Assembly: GCA_964539235.1 (NCBI GenBank)
Contig: CAZIIK010000025.1
Coordinates: forward strand, 1-16,574
Reading direction: 5' to 3'
Length of the DNA: 16,574 nt
From: CAZIIK01 sp964539235
Lineage (GTDB): Bacteria > Pseudomonadota > Gammaproteobacteria > Francisellales > CACEW01
Below, one piece after another: positions 1-5,976 of this stretch. Positions within the stretch are counted from its first letter, which is position 1. Each line of letters opens with the position of its first letter. A program made the position numbers and the translations under genes. Below the pieces are notes generated by a model. That model made no database searches. It saw only the letters and a program-made list of their open reading frames with translations, and was not told the DNA's origin.

Positions 1-46
1 GCATCAAGGCTTTTGTGGTATTTCAACTGAGTAGTTATTAGAAATT

Positions 47-81
47 TATAGATTTTTACATACAAATTTGTAAAATCTATA
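47..81. promoter_or_regulatory. Large dyad operator over the operon promoter
   Basis: TATAGATTTTTACA (47-60) and TGTAAAATCTATA (69-81) form a 13-bp inverted repeat with one extra T in the left arm. Between and partly within them lies a perfect 12-bp palindrome, TACAAATTTGTA (61-72). The dyad covers the -35 hexamer and reaches into the -10 hexamer of the promoter at 55-83, which is where MerR-type proteins and LitR/CarH-like repressors bind. The obvious candidate ligand is the MerR-type regulator encoded third in the operon (2112-2981), which would make this autoregulation. The repeat is directly visible; the identity of the binding protein is inference. Confidence 0.6.
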
Positions 82-83
82 CA
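55..83 (+). promoter_or_regulatory. Sigma-70 promoter of the DUF523-SDR-MerR-TspO operon
   Basis: A -35 element TTTACA (55-60) is followed by exactly 17 bp and a -10 element TATACA (78-83), each one mismatch from consensus. Transcription would start near 90, giving a leader of about 130 nt before the first gene at 219. It is the best promoter in the upstream region and is overlaid by a dyad operator, so it is probably repressed or conditionally activated. Confidence 0.6.
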
Positions 84-125
84 AAACTCTATGCTATTGA
101 CATGATGGTCTGCGAATTAGGGCCT

Positions 126-158
126 AAGTATGTGGCTGGGCGCGTCTTCAGCATACTT
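126..158 (+). other. 5' UTR stem-loop upstream of the first gene
   Basis: AAGTATG (126-132) pairs with CATACTT (152-158), and after a 3-nt bulge CTG (136-138) pairs with CAG (149-151), leaving a 10-nt loop. The predicted transcript from the promoter at 55-83 would carry this near its 5' end. The rest of 1-218 contains no supportable gene; an AGGAGG ribosome-binding site lies at 205-210. I see no match to a known riboswitch, so the role may be mRNA stability or simply fortuitous. Confidence 0.4.
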
Positions 159-218
159 CGACAGGCGCAGGAACCGATCAGACAAGGCTTGGGTGAAACC
201 TTGTAGGAGGTATAAACC

Positions 219-1175
219 ATGGCAAAGATCAAAGTCGGTATCAGTGCCTGTTTGTTGGGCCATAATGTGCGTTTCAATGGCAGTAACTGCCATAAAAAAT
301 GGCTATCTAAAACTTTGGCGCAATATTTTTCTTATCAAGTTGTATGCCCGGAAGTGGCCGCTGGTTTTGGGGTGCCGCGTCCGGTGATGTGTTTGGTGCA
401 GGATGAGCATAATGCTGAACGGCATTTGATTTTGCGTGATGAACAACACTCCGATGTATCTACACAGTTGGCGCAAGCCAGCCAAAAAATTCTGCAGACA
501 TGTGCCGAGCTCAGTGGTTTTATTGTGAAACGGGGTTCACCGAGTTGCGGTGCGGGTTCAACCAAATTGTATAACGCCAAATTGAATGTGTTGCGGCATA
601 ATGCCGATGGTGAATTTGTTCGGCGTTTAAAGATGCGCTTTCCGCATTTGCCGATAGAAGACGAAGGGCGTTTGAATGATGTCACCATTCGCGAGCATTT
701 TATTAAACTAGTTTATCTTTACCATGCTGCGCAACGCATGTTGACTGAGGTCAATTCTTTGTCAGCATTAGAGGATTTTCACATGCAGCATAAGTTTATT
801 TTACGTCTGCATCACGGTGCGAATCAGAAATATTTGGGTCGTCTGTTGGCAGCGCCACCTGCTGAATTTGATCTGTCTGCGCTCAAGCAACATTACTTCA
901 ATTGCTTTGCGCAATCTTTTGCGAAACCAGTCAAACCGTCTCAGCATTATGCTTTGCTGCAAAGAGCATTTCGTTCGATTAACTGTCATCTGGATTCAGC
1001 TGATCGTGCTGATATTCAGACCAATCTGCGGGCTTACTTACAACAATTAGTCCCTCTGGCGGTTCCGATGGCGTTGTTGCGGCACTATTCGCGGCATTAT
1101 CGTATTGGTTTCCTGCAGCAGCAAAGTTATCTGTATCCCTATCCAGATGAATTAGCCTTAATGAGGTCAGTATGA
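219..1175 (+). CDS. DUF523 (TudS-like) + DUF1722 (YbgA-like) fusion protein
   Basis: A 318-residue cytosolic protein with two domains. Residues 1 to about 160 are DUF523: SACLLG with C11, CPEV with C43, and GFIVKRGSPSCG with C110. These three cysteines are the expected ligands of a [4Fe-4S] cluster in this family. A characterised DUF523 member, TudS, desulfurates thiouracil. From about residue 175 (FHMQHKFILRLHH...LGRLL) the protein is DUF1722, the domain that makes up E. coli YbgA on its own. The fused form is common, so the length is normal. The start is an ATG 8 nt after a perfect AGGAGG. The stop overlaps the next gene's ATG (ATGA). The company of a MerR-type regulator, SDR and TspO suggests a light-stress function. 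A role in removing sulfur from thiolated bases or nucleotides is inferred from TudS; the function of DUF1722 is unknown to me. Confidence 0.85.
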   Translation: MAKIKVGISACLLGHNVRFNGSNCHKKWLSKTLAQYFSYQVVCPEVAAGFGVPRPVMCLVQDEHNAERHLILRDEQHSDVSTQLAQASQKILQTCAELSGFIVKRGSPSCGAGSTKLYNAKLNVLRHNADGEFVRRLKMRFPHLPIEDEGRLNDVTIREHFIKLVYLYHAAQRMLTEVNSLSALEDFHMQHKFILRLHHGANQKYLGRLLAAPPAEFDLSALKQHYFNCFAQSFAKPVKPSQHYALLQRAFRSINCHLDSADRADIQTNLRAYLQQLVPLAVPMALLRHYSRHYRIGFLQQQSYLYPYPDELALMRSV

Positions 1176-2101
1176 TGAAAATTATTATTGCAGGAGGTCG
1201 TGGCTTTGTCGGCCATGCCTTGTCGACATATTTAACTGGACAAGGTCATGAGGTTTGGATTATGTCGCGTCGGTTTAGTGAGTGTAATCCATCGCACAGT
1301 TACCAATTGGGCTGGCAGCTACTGGAAAATGAGGTGCCATACCCTTTTGATGTGGTGATCAATCTATGTGGTGAGAATATTGCGGCTAAGCGTTGGACGA
1401 CTGCACGTAAAAAGGCATTGCGAGAGAGTCGTATCAACACAGCTCATCGCTGGCAGCAGTATTTTGCCCGTCACCAGGCCATTTTGCAGCAGCAAGATCT
1501 GATGCCGCTATTTCTCAATGCCAGCGCTGTTGGGTTTTATGCTGATGGTGACCAGGTTCAAGATGAACTGCATCAAATACCGATTGGACAGAGCAATTTT
1601 GCACAGCGTTTGGTGGTTGACTGGGAAGAGGCAGTTGCATCGATTCGTCAATTAGGCATCCGTGTGAGTTGCCTGCGCTTTGGTGTGGTGCTAGGTCGGC
1701 AAGGCGGTATGTTAAAGCAACTGTTACCCAGTTTTCGATTTGGTTTGGGTGCGGTTTTAGGGCGTGGCCATACCCATTTGTCCTGGGTGCATGTGGCAGA
1801 TGTTTGCACAGCAGTCGAGCATATTATGCAGCAGAAAAACTTAGCCTCTGCTTACAATATTACAGCGCCCAACCCTTGCACACAGCAAGTGTTTGCCGAT
1901 AGCTTGGCAGCAGTTTGTCGCCGGCCGCGATATTTGCAATTACCCGAGAAACTGATTCGTTGTCTTTGGGGTGAAATGGGGCAGACGTTATTGTTGGCAA
2001 ACCAACGTGTCATGCCCGCTCTGTTGCGCGACTCTGGTTTTGTTTTCCAATATCCAGAGATTCAAATGGCATTGTCTAATTTACTGATGCGAGACCTTTA
2101 A
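1172..2101 (+). CDS. TIGR01777-family SDR / sugar-epimerase-like protein (YfcH-like)
   Basis: A 309-residue cytosolic NAD(P)-binding protein of the extended SDR type. The N-terminal Rossmann motif is GGRGFVG (residues 8-14). Family signatures follow in order: INLCGENIAAKRWT, where the family usually has INLAGE..A.KRWT; ASAVGFYADG; RFGVVLGRQGGML; and HLSWVHVADV. The C-terminal DUF1731-like tail includes VMPALLRDSGFVFQYP. Length is close to E. coli YfcH. The substrate is not established for this family. The gene starts at an ATG overlapping the upstream stop; a second ATG follows immediately at 1175, and either could be used. A GAGG precedes. It ends in TAA, which merges with the AGGAGG of the next gene. 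Co-occurrence with DUF523/DUF1722 and TspO under MerR-type light regulators is known from other proteobacteria. Confidence 0.85.
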   Translation: MMKIIIAGGRGFVGHALSTYLTGQGHEVWIMSRRFSECNPSHSYQLGWQLLENEVPYPFDVVINLCGENIAAKRWTTARKKALRESRINTAHRWQQYFARHQAILQQQDLMPLFLNASAVGFYADGDQVQDELHQIPIGQSNFAQRLVVDWEEAVASIRQLGIRVSCLRFGVVLGRQGGMLKQLLPSFRFGLGAVLGRGHTHLSWVHVADVCTAVEHIMQQKNLASAYNITAPNPCTQQVFADSLAAVCRRPRYLQLPEKLIRCLWGEMGQTLLLANQRVMPALLRDSGFVFQYPEIQMALSNLLMRDL

Positions 2102-2111
2102 GGAGGCATTC

Positions 2112-2981
2112 ATGGACGAAAAACTACATCCGATTCGTACGATTTGTGAGCAAACAGGTATTAATCATGTGACGTTACGGGCTTGGGAGCGTCGTTATGG
2201 TCTGTTCGTGCCGCATCGTACACCTAAGGGTCATCGTCTCTACACTCAGGCTGATATTGAACGTGTGAAGCACATTCAGTTTTTGTTGAGTCAAGGTCAC
2301 CCCATTCGCGCGGTCAAAGGTTTGTTAGGTGCTGAATCTCATGCAGCTGCGGATGACATGCACGCACCAGTGGTTGATTTCACACGTTTGGCACAAGCGT
2401 TACGTCAACTGAACACCGTTATGATTTATCAGGAGATCGGTCATCTGGTTGCAGAATATGGTCCAGAGCTTTTTGCTATGAAAGTATATCCTCAGATGCA
2501 TCAATACCTTGAGCAACAGGTGTGGCCTGATTGTGCGGTGGCTGAAATTGCACATCAATTATTGCTCGATACGGTGATCGAGCGGCTGCGCCAGTTTTTG
2601 CGTCAGGCAAAAAGTAATCGCCAATTATCGCCGGTTTTTGTGGCGGGTTACCGCAGTGGCATGATTAGTGCTCGCCTGATTCAGGGCTTGCTGCTGGCCA
2701 ATATACTGAGAGCACATGGTCATGCAGTGACATTTGTCTCAAATATCACAGGGCCTGAGCATGCTTTGAATATTGCTCAGCAGCATGAGGATGCGCAGGT
2801 GGTTGTATCGACAAATGTTGCAAATTTTTACCAAAGTTTGCTGTTGAATGCTGTCGATAGCGCACATCAAGCGCGAGTGTGGTTGTATGCGCCGAATTGG
2901 TCGCATCGGTTGCCGTGTTGTTTGCCAGATAATCTGTCAGAGGTGTATGCCTATGTACAATCAAATTGGAGAAAATTATGA
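2112..2981 (+). CDS. MerR-family regulator, LitR/CarH-like with degenerate B12-binding domain
   Basis: A 289-residue DNA-binding regulator. Residues 7-72 are a MerR winged helix with the signature TLRAWERRYGLF..HRTPKGHRLY, typical of the LitR/CarH/BluR branch. Residues ~88-165 match the position of the helical cobalamin-cap domain. Residues ~172-285 resemble the Rossmann-like B12-binding fold (SPVFVAGYRSGMISARLIQG then LRAHGHAVTFV). The E/DxHxxG motif carrying the lower axial histidine is absent: the expected site reads YRSGMIS. The W...EH cap motif survives only loosely (W138, E145, H148, with wrong spacing). It therefore probably does not bind adenosylcobalamin in the CarH way and may act through a partner or another ligand, as BluR does with a blue-light EAL protein. 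It has a good AGGAGG and a 10-nt gap from the SDR gene. It is likely to regulate its own operon through the dyad at 47-81. Confidence 0.8.
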   Translation: MDEKLHPIRTICEQTGINHVTLRAWERRYGLFVPHRTPKGHRLYTQADIERVKHIQFLLSQGHPIRAVKGLLGAESHAAADDMHAPVVDFTRLAQALRQLNTVMIYQEIGHLVAEYGPELFAMKVYPQMHQYLEQQVWPDCAVAEIAHQLLLDTVIERLRQFLRQAKSNRQLSPVFVAGYRSGMISARLIQGLLLANILRAHGHAVTFVSNITGPEHALNIAQQHEDAQVVVSTNVANFYQSLLLNAVDSAHQARVWLYAPNWSHRLPCCLPDNLSEVYAYVQSNWRKL

Positions 2982-3466
2982 GTGGTGGGTGGATACGAGA
3001 CACGTTTAGTTTATGTGTTTTTTTATTGTGTATTTTAGGTGCTTCAGCCGTGATCGGTTGGGTGACCTCCACGCAAATTCCGCTTTGGTATCAGCAGTTA
3101 GTGCATCCGTCGATTGCGCCGCCAAACTGGGTGTTTGCACCAGTCTGGACGCTGCTGTATATCTCGATTGCGGTGTCAGGGTGGCTGGTGTTGCGACAGC
3201 GTCAATTATCGGGTTGGTCGCTAACGCTTTATCTATTGAAGTTGCTATTAAATTTTGCCTGGTCATTTGTTTTTTTCGCTTTCCATCAAATTGGTTGGGC
3301 ATTTGTCGAAATCATCATCCTATGGGTGGTGATTATGCTAAATGTTGTAGTTTTTTATCGCTGTAACCGCTGGGCTGCAGTTTGCTTAGTGCCGTATGGG
3401 TTATGGGTGAGTTTTGCTTTGATACTCAATGGTGCTTTTTGGGTACTAAACAGCCCATTGGTATAG
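2978..3466 (+). CDS. tspO: TspO/MBR-family tryptophan-rich sensory protein
   Basis: A 162-residue integral membrane protein with five hydrophobic segments, the normal size and topology for TspO. Hallmarks are LWYQQLVHPSIAPPNWVFAPVWTLLY (residues 36-61, shown here as the family signature region, with W51), NFAWSFVFF in the middle, and PYGLWVSFALILNGAFWVLN at the end. Bacterial TspO binds porphyrins, and some members degrade them in light or control tetrapyrrole and carotenoid responses. I chose the ATG at 2978 rather than a TTG at 2966, because GGAG (2968-2971) is then well placed and the ATG overlaps the MerR stop (ATGA). Last gene of the operon. No clear terminator follows before the secE promoter. 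Confidence 0.9.
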   Translation: MSGGWIRDTFSLCVFLLCILGASAVIGWVTSTQIPLWYQQLVHPSIAPPNWVFAPVWTLLYISIAVSGWLVLRQRQLSGWSLTLYLLKLLLNFAWSFVFFAFHQIGWAFVEIIILWVVIMLNVVVFYRCNRWAAVCLVPYGLWVSFALILNGAFWVLNSPLV

Positions 3467-3506
3467 CTACCGGTGACTACTTTGCACTTCTGGTCGTTTC
3501 AGATGA

Positions 3507-3535
3507 TTGAACGCTGCTAGCGAGTGTGCTAGAGT
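3507..3535 (+). promoter_or_regulatory. Promoter of the secE-nusG transcript
   Basis: TTGAAC (3507-3512), 17 bp, then TAGAGT (3530-3535). The -10 is preceded by TGC, an extended -10 (TGnTAGAGT). It lies 58 bp upstream of the secE start and separates the light-stress-type operon from the transcription/translation cluster. The interval 3467-3592 holds no gene and no tRNA that I can fold. Confidence 0.6.
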
Positions 3536-3554
3536 GTCGCGCTATTTCAATTCA

Positions 3555-3575
3555 GCAGGCCATACTTGGCTTTGC
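3555..3575 (+). other. Small hairpin in the secE leader
   Basis: GCAGGCCA (3555-3562) pairs with TGGCTTTGC (3567-3575), with one bulged T and one G-U pair, around a TACT loop. It sits just before the weak GGGA ribosome-binding site of secE. No U-tract follows, so it is not a terminator. It could modulate secE translation; functional evidence is lacking. Confidence 0.3.
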
Positions 3576-3592
3576 GATCACTGGGATTTTAT

Positions 3593-3964
3593 ATGGCTGC
3601 ATCATCTGCAAAAGCGGCGACGGGGAAACTCGATTGGCTGAAGTGGTTATTCGTACTGATTCTGTTAGTAGGCACAGTTGTAGGTAATGTGTATTTCGAT
3701 CAGTACTCCATGGCAGTGCGTGCGGCAGCGATTATTGTAGTGGCGATTATTATGCTACTGGTTGCTGTGAGAACTCGGTCTGGTGACGCTGCATGGCGGT
3801 TCATTAAAGAGGCACGCATGGAGATGCGTAAGGTTGTTTGGCCAACACGCCAAGAAACTACGCAAACAACCCTGATTGTGATCGTAATTGTTGCATTGAT
3901 GGGTTTGATTTTATGGGGCGTTGACACATTGTTCGCCTATATCGTGAGTATGATTATTTTTTGA
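3593..3964 (+). CDS. secE: Preprotein translocase subunit SecE
   Basis: A 123-residue inner-membrane subunit of the SecYEG protein-export channel. There are three hydrophobic helices (about residues 17-33, 41-59 and 93-120), as in the longer enterobacterial SecE, which is about the same length. Between the second and third helix lies the family signature, an amphipathic stretch: EARMEMRKVVWPTRQETTQT. The ATG at 3593 is preferred over an in-frame TTG at 3566: the protein then starts MAASSAK, and GGGA is 6 nt upstream. Only a 13-nt gap separates it from nusG, the usual gene pair. Confidence 0.95.
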   Translation: MAASSAKAATGKLDWLKWLFVLILLVGTVVGNVYFDQYSMAVRAAAIIVVAIIMLLVAVRTRSGDAAWRFIKEARMEMRKVVWPTRQETTQTTLIVIVIVALMGLILWGVDTLFAYIVSMIIF

Positions 3965-3977
3965 TGGGGCAAAAGGC

Positions 3978-4514
3978 ATGGCAAAGCGTTGGTATGTTGT
4001 ACAAGCGTATTCGAACTACGAAAAGCGCGTAAAGCAAGCGTTAGAACAAGCCATTGAATTGGCAGGCATGGGTGATTTTTTTGGTCAGATTCTAGTGCCT
4101 TCTGAAGAAGTGGTTGAGATGAAAAGCGGCCAGCGCCGTAAAAGTGAACGTAAGTTCTTTCCAGGCTATGTGTTGATTGAAATGGAAATGAATGACGATA
4201 GCTGGCATTTGGTGCGTCATATTCCGAGAGTTCTAGGCTTTATCGGTGGGTCTGGTGATCAGCCAGCGCCTATTACGCCGAAAGAGGTTGATCGCATTAT
4301 GAACCGCATGCAGGCAGGTGTTGATGCACCGCGACCGAAAACACTGTTTGAAGTTGGCGAGGTGTTGCGTGTGATCGATGGGCCTTTCTCTGATTTTGAT
4401 GGCGTGGTTGAAGAAGTGAATTACGAAAAAAGTCGTTTGAAAGTATTGGTGTCTATTTTTGGTCGTTCCACGCCCGTTGAATTAGGTTTTGGTCAGGTCG
4501 AGAAGATTTCATAG
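3978..4514 (+). CDS. nusG: Transcription termination/antitermination factor NusG
   Basis: A 178-residue cytosolic factor that binds the RNA polymerase clamp and connects it to Rho or to ribosomal protein S10. The N-terminal NGN domain begins KRWYVVQAYSNYEKRV and contains FFPGYVLIEM and VRHIPRVLGFIGG. The C-terminal KOW domain is VIDGPFSDFDGVVEEVNYEK followed by VSIFGRSTPVELGFGQVEKI. Size is close to the E. coli protein. Co-transcribed with secE. The ribosome-binding site is modest (GGGG at 3966-3969). The stop codon lies at the foot of a long hairpin in the spacer to rplK. Confidence 0.97.
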   Translation: MAKRWYVVQAYSNYEKRVKQALEQAIELAGMGDFFGQILVPSEEVVEMKSGQRRKSERKFFPGYVLIEMEMNDDSWHLVRHIPRVLGFIGGSGDQPAPITPKEVDRIMNRMQAGVDAPRPKTLFEVGEVLRVIDGPFSDFDGVVEEVNYEKSRLKVLVSIFGRSTPVELGFGQVEKIS

Positions 4515-4555
4515 TCTGTTCAGGTGCGATGACATTACATTGTGCCTGATCAGAC
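4514..4555 (+). other. Long imperfect hairpin between nusG and rplK
   Basis: GTCTG (4514-4518) pairs with CAGAC (4551-4555). After a single T-T mismatch, TCAGGTGCGATG (4520-4531) pairs with CATTGTGCCTGA (4538-4549), including three G-U pairs. The loop is ACATTA. That gives 17 pairs and one mismatch beginning at the last base of the nusG stop codon. The absence of a following U-tract argues against an intrinsic terminator. An RNase III processing site or a stability element at the secE-nusG/rplK boundary is plausible. Confidence 0.6.
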
Positions 4556-4569
4556 ATACAGCAGGGGAG

Positions 4570-4619
4570 CGCATTGTGGTAGCAGCGCGCGTTATACCCA
4601 TAACATAAGGAGCAATGCG
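4570..4619 (+). promoter_or_regulatory. rplK leader fold next to the start codon (candidate L1 autoregulatory site)
   Basis: CGCATTG (4570-4576) is perfectly complementary to CAATGCG (4613-4619), which lies between the AAGGAGC ribosome-binding site and the rplK ATG. Within this stem, GTTAT (4591-4595) and ATAAC (4600-4604) form a small hairpin with an ACCC loop. In E. coli, L1 represses the L11-L1 operon by binding the rplK leader; this position fits. I cannot show that the L1 contact nucleotides are present. Confidence 0.45.
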
Positions 4620-5051
4620 ATGGCGAAGAAAGTCAGTGCATACATAAAACTACAAATCAAGGCGGGTCAAGCCAATCCAAGTCCGCCGGTTGGTCCAGCA
4701 TTGGGTCAGCATGGCTTGAATATCATGGAATTCTGTAAAGCGTTTAACGCAGCCACACAAAGTTTGGAGCCAGGCTCTCCTATTCCTGTGGTCATTACAG
4801 TTTATGCGGATCGTAGCTTCACATTCGAAACTAAAACACCACCAGCTTCGTACCTGTTGATGAAGGCTGCCAAGATTAAAAAAGGTAGTTCTGTGCCTAA
4901 CCGCGATAAAGTCGGTAAGGTATCGCGTCAACAGTTAGAAGAGATTGTCAAAATCAAAGAGCCAGATATGACGGCCGCTGATATGGATGCAGCTGTTAGA
5001 ACAATTGCGGGCACGGCGCGCAGTATGGGTCTTGAAGTGGAGGAAGAATAA
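4620..5051 (+). CDS. rplK: 50S ribosomal protein L11
   Basis: A 143-residue ribosomal protein of the GTPase-associated centre; it binds 23S rRNA and is needed for the stringent-response sensing of stalled ribosomes. The N-terminal domain has the proline-rich QANPSPPVGPALGQHGLN segment and IMEFCKAFN. The C-terminal RNA-binding domain includes TPPASYLLMKAAKIKKGS and ends in GTARSMGLEVEEE. The ATG at 4620 follows AAGGAGC (4607-4613). The frame is open further upstream, but that extension has no L11 similarity and overlaps the leader structures. One base separates it from rplA. Confidence 0.97.
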   Translation: MAKKVSAYIKLQIKAGQANPSPPVGPALGQHGLNIMEFCKAFNAATQSLEPGSPIPVVITVYADRSFTFETKTPPASYLLMKAAKIKKGSSVPNRDKVGKVSRQQLEEIVKIKEPDMTAADMDAAVRTIAGTARSMGLEVEEE

Positions 5052-5052
5052 G

Positions 5053-5748
5053 ATGGCGAAGTTAACAAAGCGTGCAAAAGCCATTGCTGAAAAAGTTGTG
5101 CTCAATAAGGTTTACAGCTTTGATGAAGCGATTGACTTGCTTAAGTCAGTTTCCTCTGTGAAATTTGTTGAATCAGTTGATGTAAGCGTTGGTCTGGGTA
5201 TCGATGCGCGTAAAACCGATCAAAACGTGCGTGGTGCCACTGTGCTGCCAAATGGTACAGGTAAAGCAGTTAAGGTTGCGGTCTTTACGCAAGGGCCCAA
5301 TGCTGACGCAGCGAAAGAAGCCGGCGCTGATGTTGTCGGCATGGAAGATTTAGCTGACCAGGTCAAGAAAGGTGATTTCGATTTTGATGTGGTGATTGCT
5401 TCTCCTGATGCGATGCGCATTGTCGGCCAGCTGGGTCAGATTCTCGGTCCACGTGGTTTGATGCCTAACCCTAAAGTTGGTACGGTTTCTCCAGATGTTG
5501 CCGGCGCAGTCAAAAATGCTAAAGCAGGTCAGGTACGTTATCGTAATGACAAGGCGGGCATCATTCATACTACGATTGGTCGTTTGGACTTTGATGCCGC
5601 TGCACTGAAACAAAACTTAGAAGCGTTAGTGGCTGACTTAAAAAAAGCGAAGCCGGTTTCTGCTAAAGGTGTTTATTTTCGTAAGCTTTCACTGTCCAGC
5701 ACAATGGGGCCTGGACTGGCTATAGACCTAAGCAGTTTTAACGTGTAA
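5053..5748 (+). CDS. rplA: 50S ribosomal protein L1
   Basis: A 231-residue ribosomal protein that binds 23S rRNA at the L1 stalk by the E site and, in E. coli, represses its own operon through the rplK leader. It starts MAKLTKRAKAI, shows VDARKTD-like IDARKTDQNVRG, and the diagnostic LGPRGLMPNPKVGTVSPDV in the middle, ending SSTMGPGLAIDLSSF. Length is within a few residues of the usual ~234. The start at 5053 follows the GGAGG in the 3' end of rplK, so the two genes are translationally coupled. An in-frame upstream extension lies inside rplK and is rejected. Confidence 0.97.
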   Translation: MAKLTKRAKAIAEKVVLNKVYSFDEAIDLLKSVSSVKFVESVDVSVGLGIDARKTDQNVRGATVLPNGTGKAVKVAVFTQGPNADAAKEAGADVVGMEDLADQVKKGDFDFDVVIASPDAMRIVGQLGQILGPRGLMPNPKVGTVSPDVAGAVKNAKAGQVRYRNDKAGIIHTTIGRLDFDAAALKQNLEALVADLKKAKPVSAKGVYFRKLSLSSTMGPGLAIDLSSFNV

Positions 5749-5751
5749 AAT
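5723..5751 (+). promoter_or_regulatory. Candidate promoter for rplJL (P-L10-like)
   Basis: TAGACC (5723-5728), 17 bp, then TAAAAT (5746-5751). The -10 differs from consensus at one position, while the -35 matches four of six. It overlaps the end of rplA. A promoter ahead of rplJ is known in E. coli (P-L10), and the large leader that follows fits a transcript beginning here. Confidence 0.35.
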
Positions 5752-5760
5752 GTGCTCCAA

Positions 5761-5943
5761 TTTCTGAACGGCTTTTGTTCAAAGTTGGCCAGAAACCGCC
5801 GATTCCTCTGGGTTTCGGCGGTATGGTTCTTTGGGTCTCCCTGAGGGGTGATCGTCAAAGACCGTAGGTGCCGATGGCTTAATTTCCTACGTAGACGATG
5901 TAAGCCTGAGAAGGAATTTTTTTCCTGATCCTGACGACATCGT
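5761..5943 (+). promoter_or_regulatory. L10-type leader: autoregulatory mRNA structure upstream of rplJ
   Basis: The 228-nt rplA-rplJ spacer is highly structured. Visible stems: TTTCTG/CAGAAA (5761-5766 and 5790-5795); CCGCCGA/TCGGCGG (5796-5802 and 5815-5821); CGTAGG/CCTACG (5863-5868 and 5886-5891); ACGATGT/ACATCGT (5895-5901 and 5937-5943), the last enclosing AGGAA/TTCCT (5912-5916 and 5922-5926). The segment AAGACCGTAGGTG...CTTAAT...CCTACGTAGACG closely resembles, from memory, the E. coli rplJ leader where the L10(L12)4 complex binds to repress translation. No open frame here looks like a gene. The stems are seen; the function is inferred by homology. Confidence 0.75.
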
Positions 5944-5976
5944 AAATATCAATAACGATACAGAAGGAATGTGCGT

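Noticed and set aside
97..123. A perfect TTGACA -35 hexamer (97-102) as a second promoter
   Set aside because: No acceptable -10 lies 16-18 bp downstream; the nearest TAGGGC is at 15 bp and weak. The promoter at 55-83 is much better.
84..218. Cobalamin or other known riboswitch in the operon leader
   Set aside because: The leader is too short for a cobalamin riboswitch, and its conserved boxes are not seen; only a simple stem-loop is visible.
3467..3592. tRNA gene upstream of secE (common in this cluster)
   Set aside because: No T-arm GTTCRA-type segment or cloverleaf could be folded; only a promoter and a small hairpin were found.
4542..4619. Upstream extension of the rplK frame
   Set aside because: The extra residues lack L11 similarity, overlap RNA structure, and the ATG at 4620 has the good ribosome-binding site.
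4987..5052. Upstream extension of the rplA frame
   Set aside because: It lies inside rplK, and the ATG at 5053 gives the canonical L1 N-terminus with GGAGG upstream.
5796..5821. Rho-independent terminator after rplA
   Set aside because: The GC-rich stem is followed by TATGGTTC rather than a U-run and lies in the L10 leader, so it reads as regulatory RNA.
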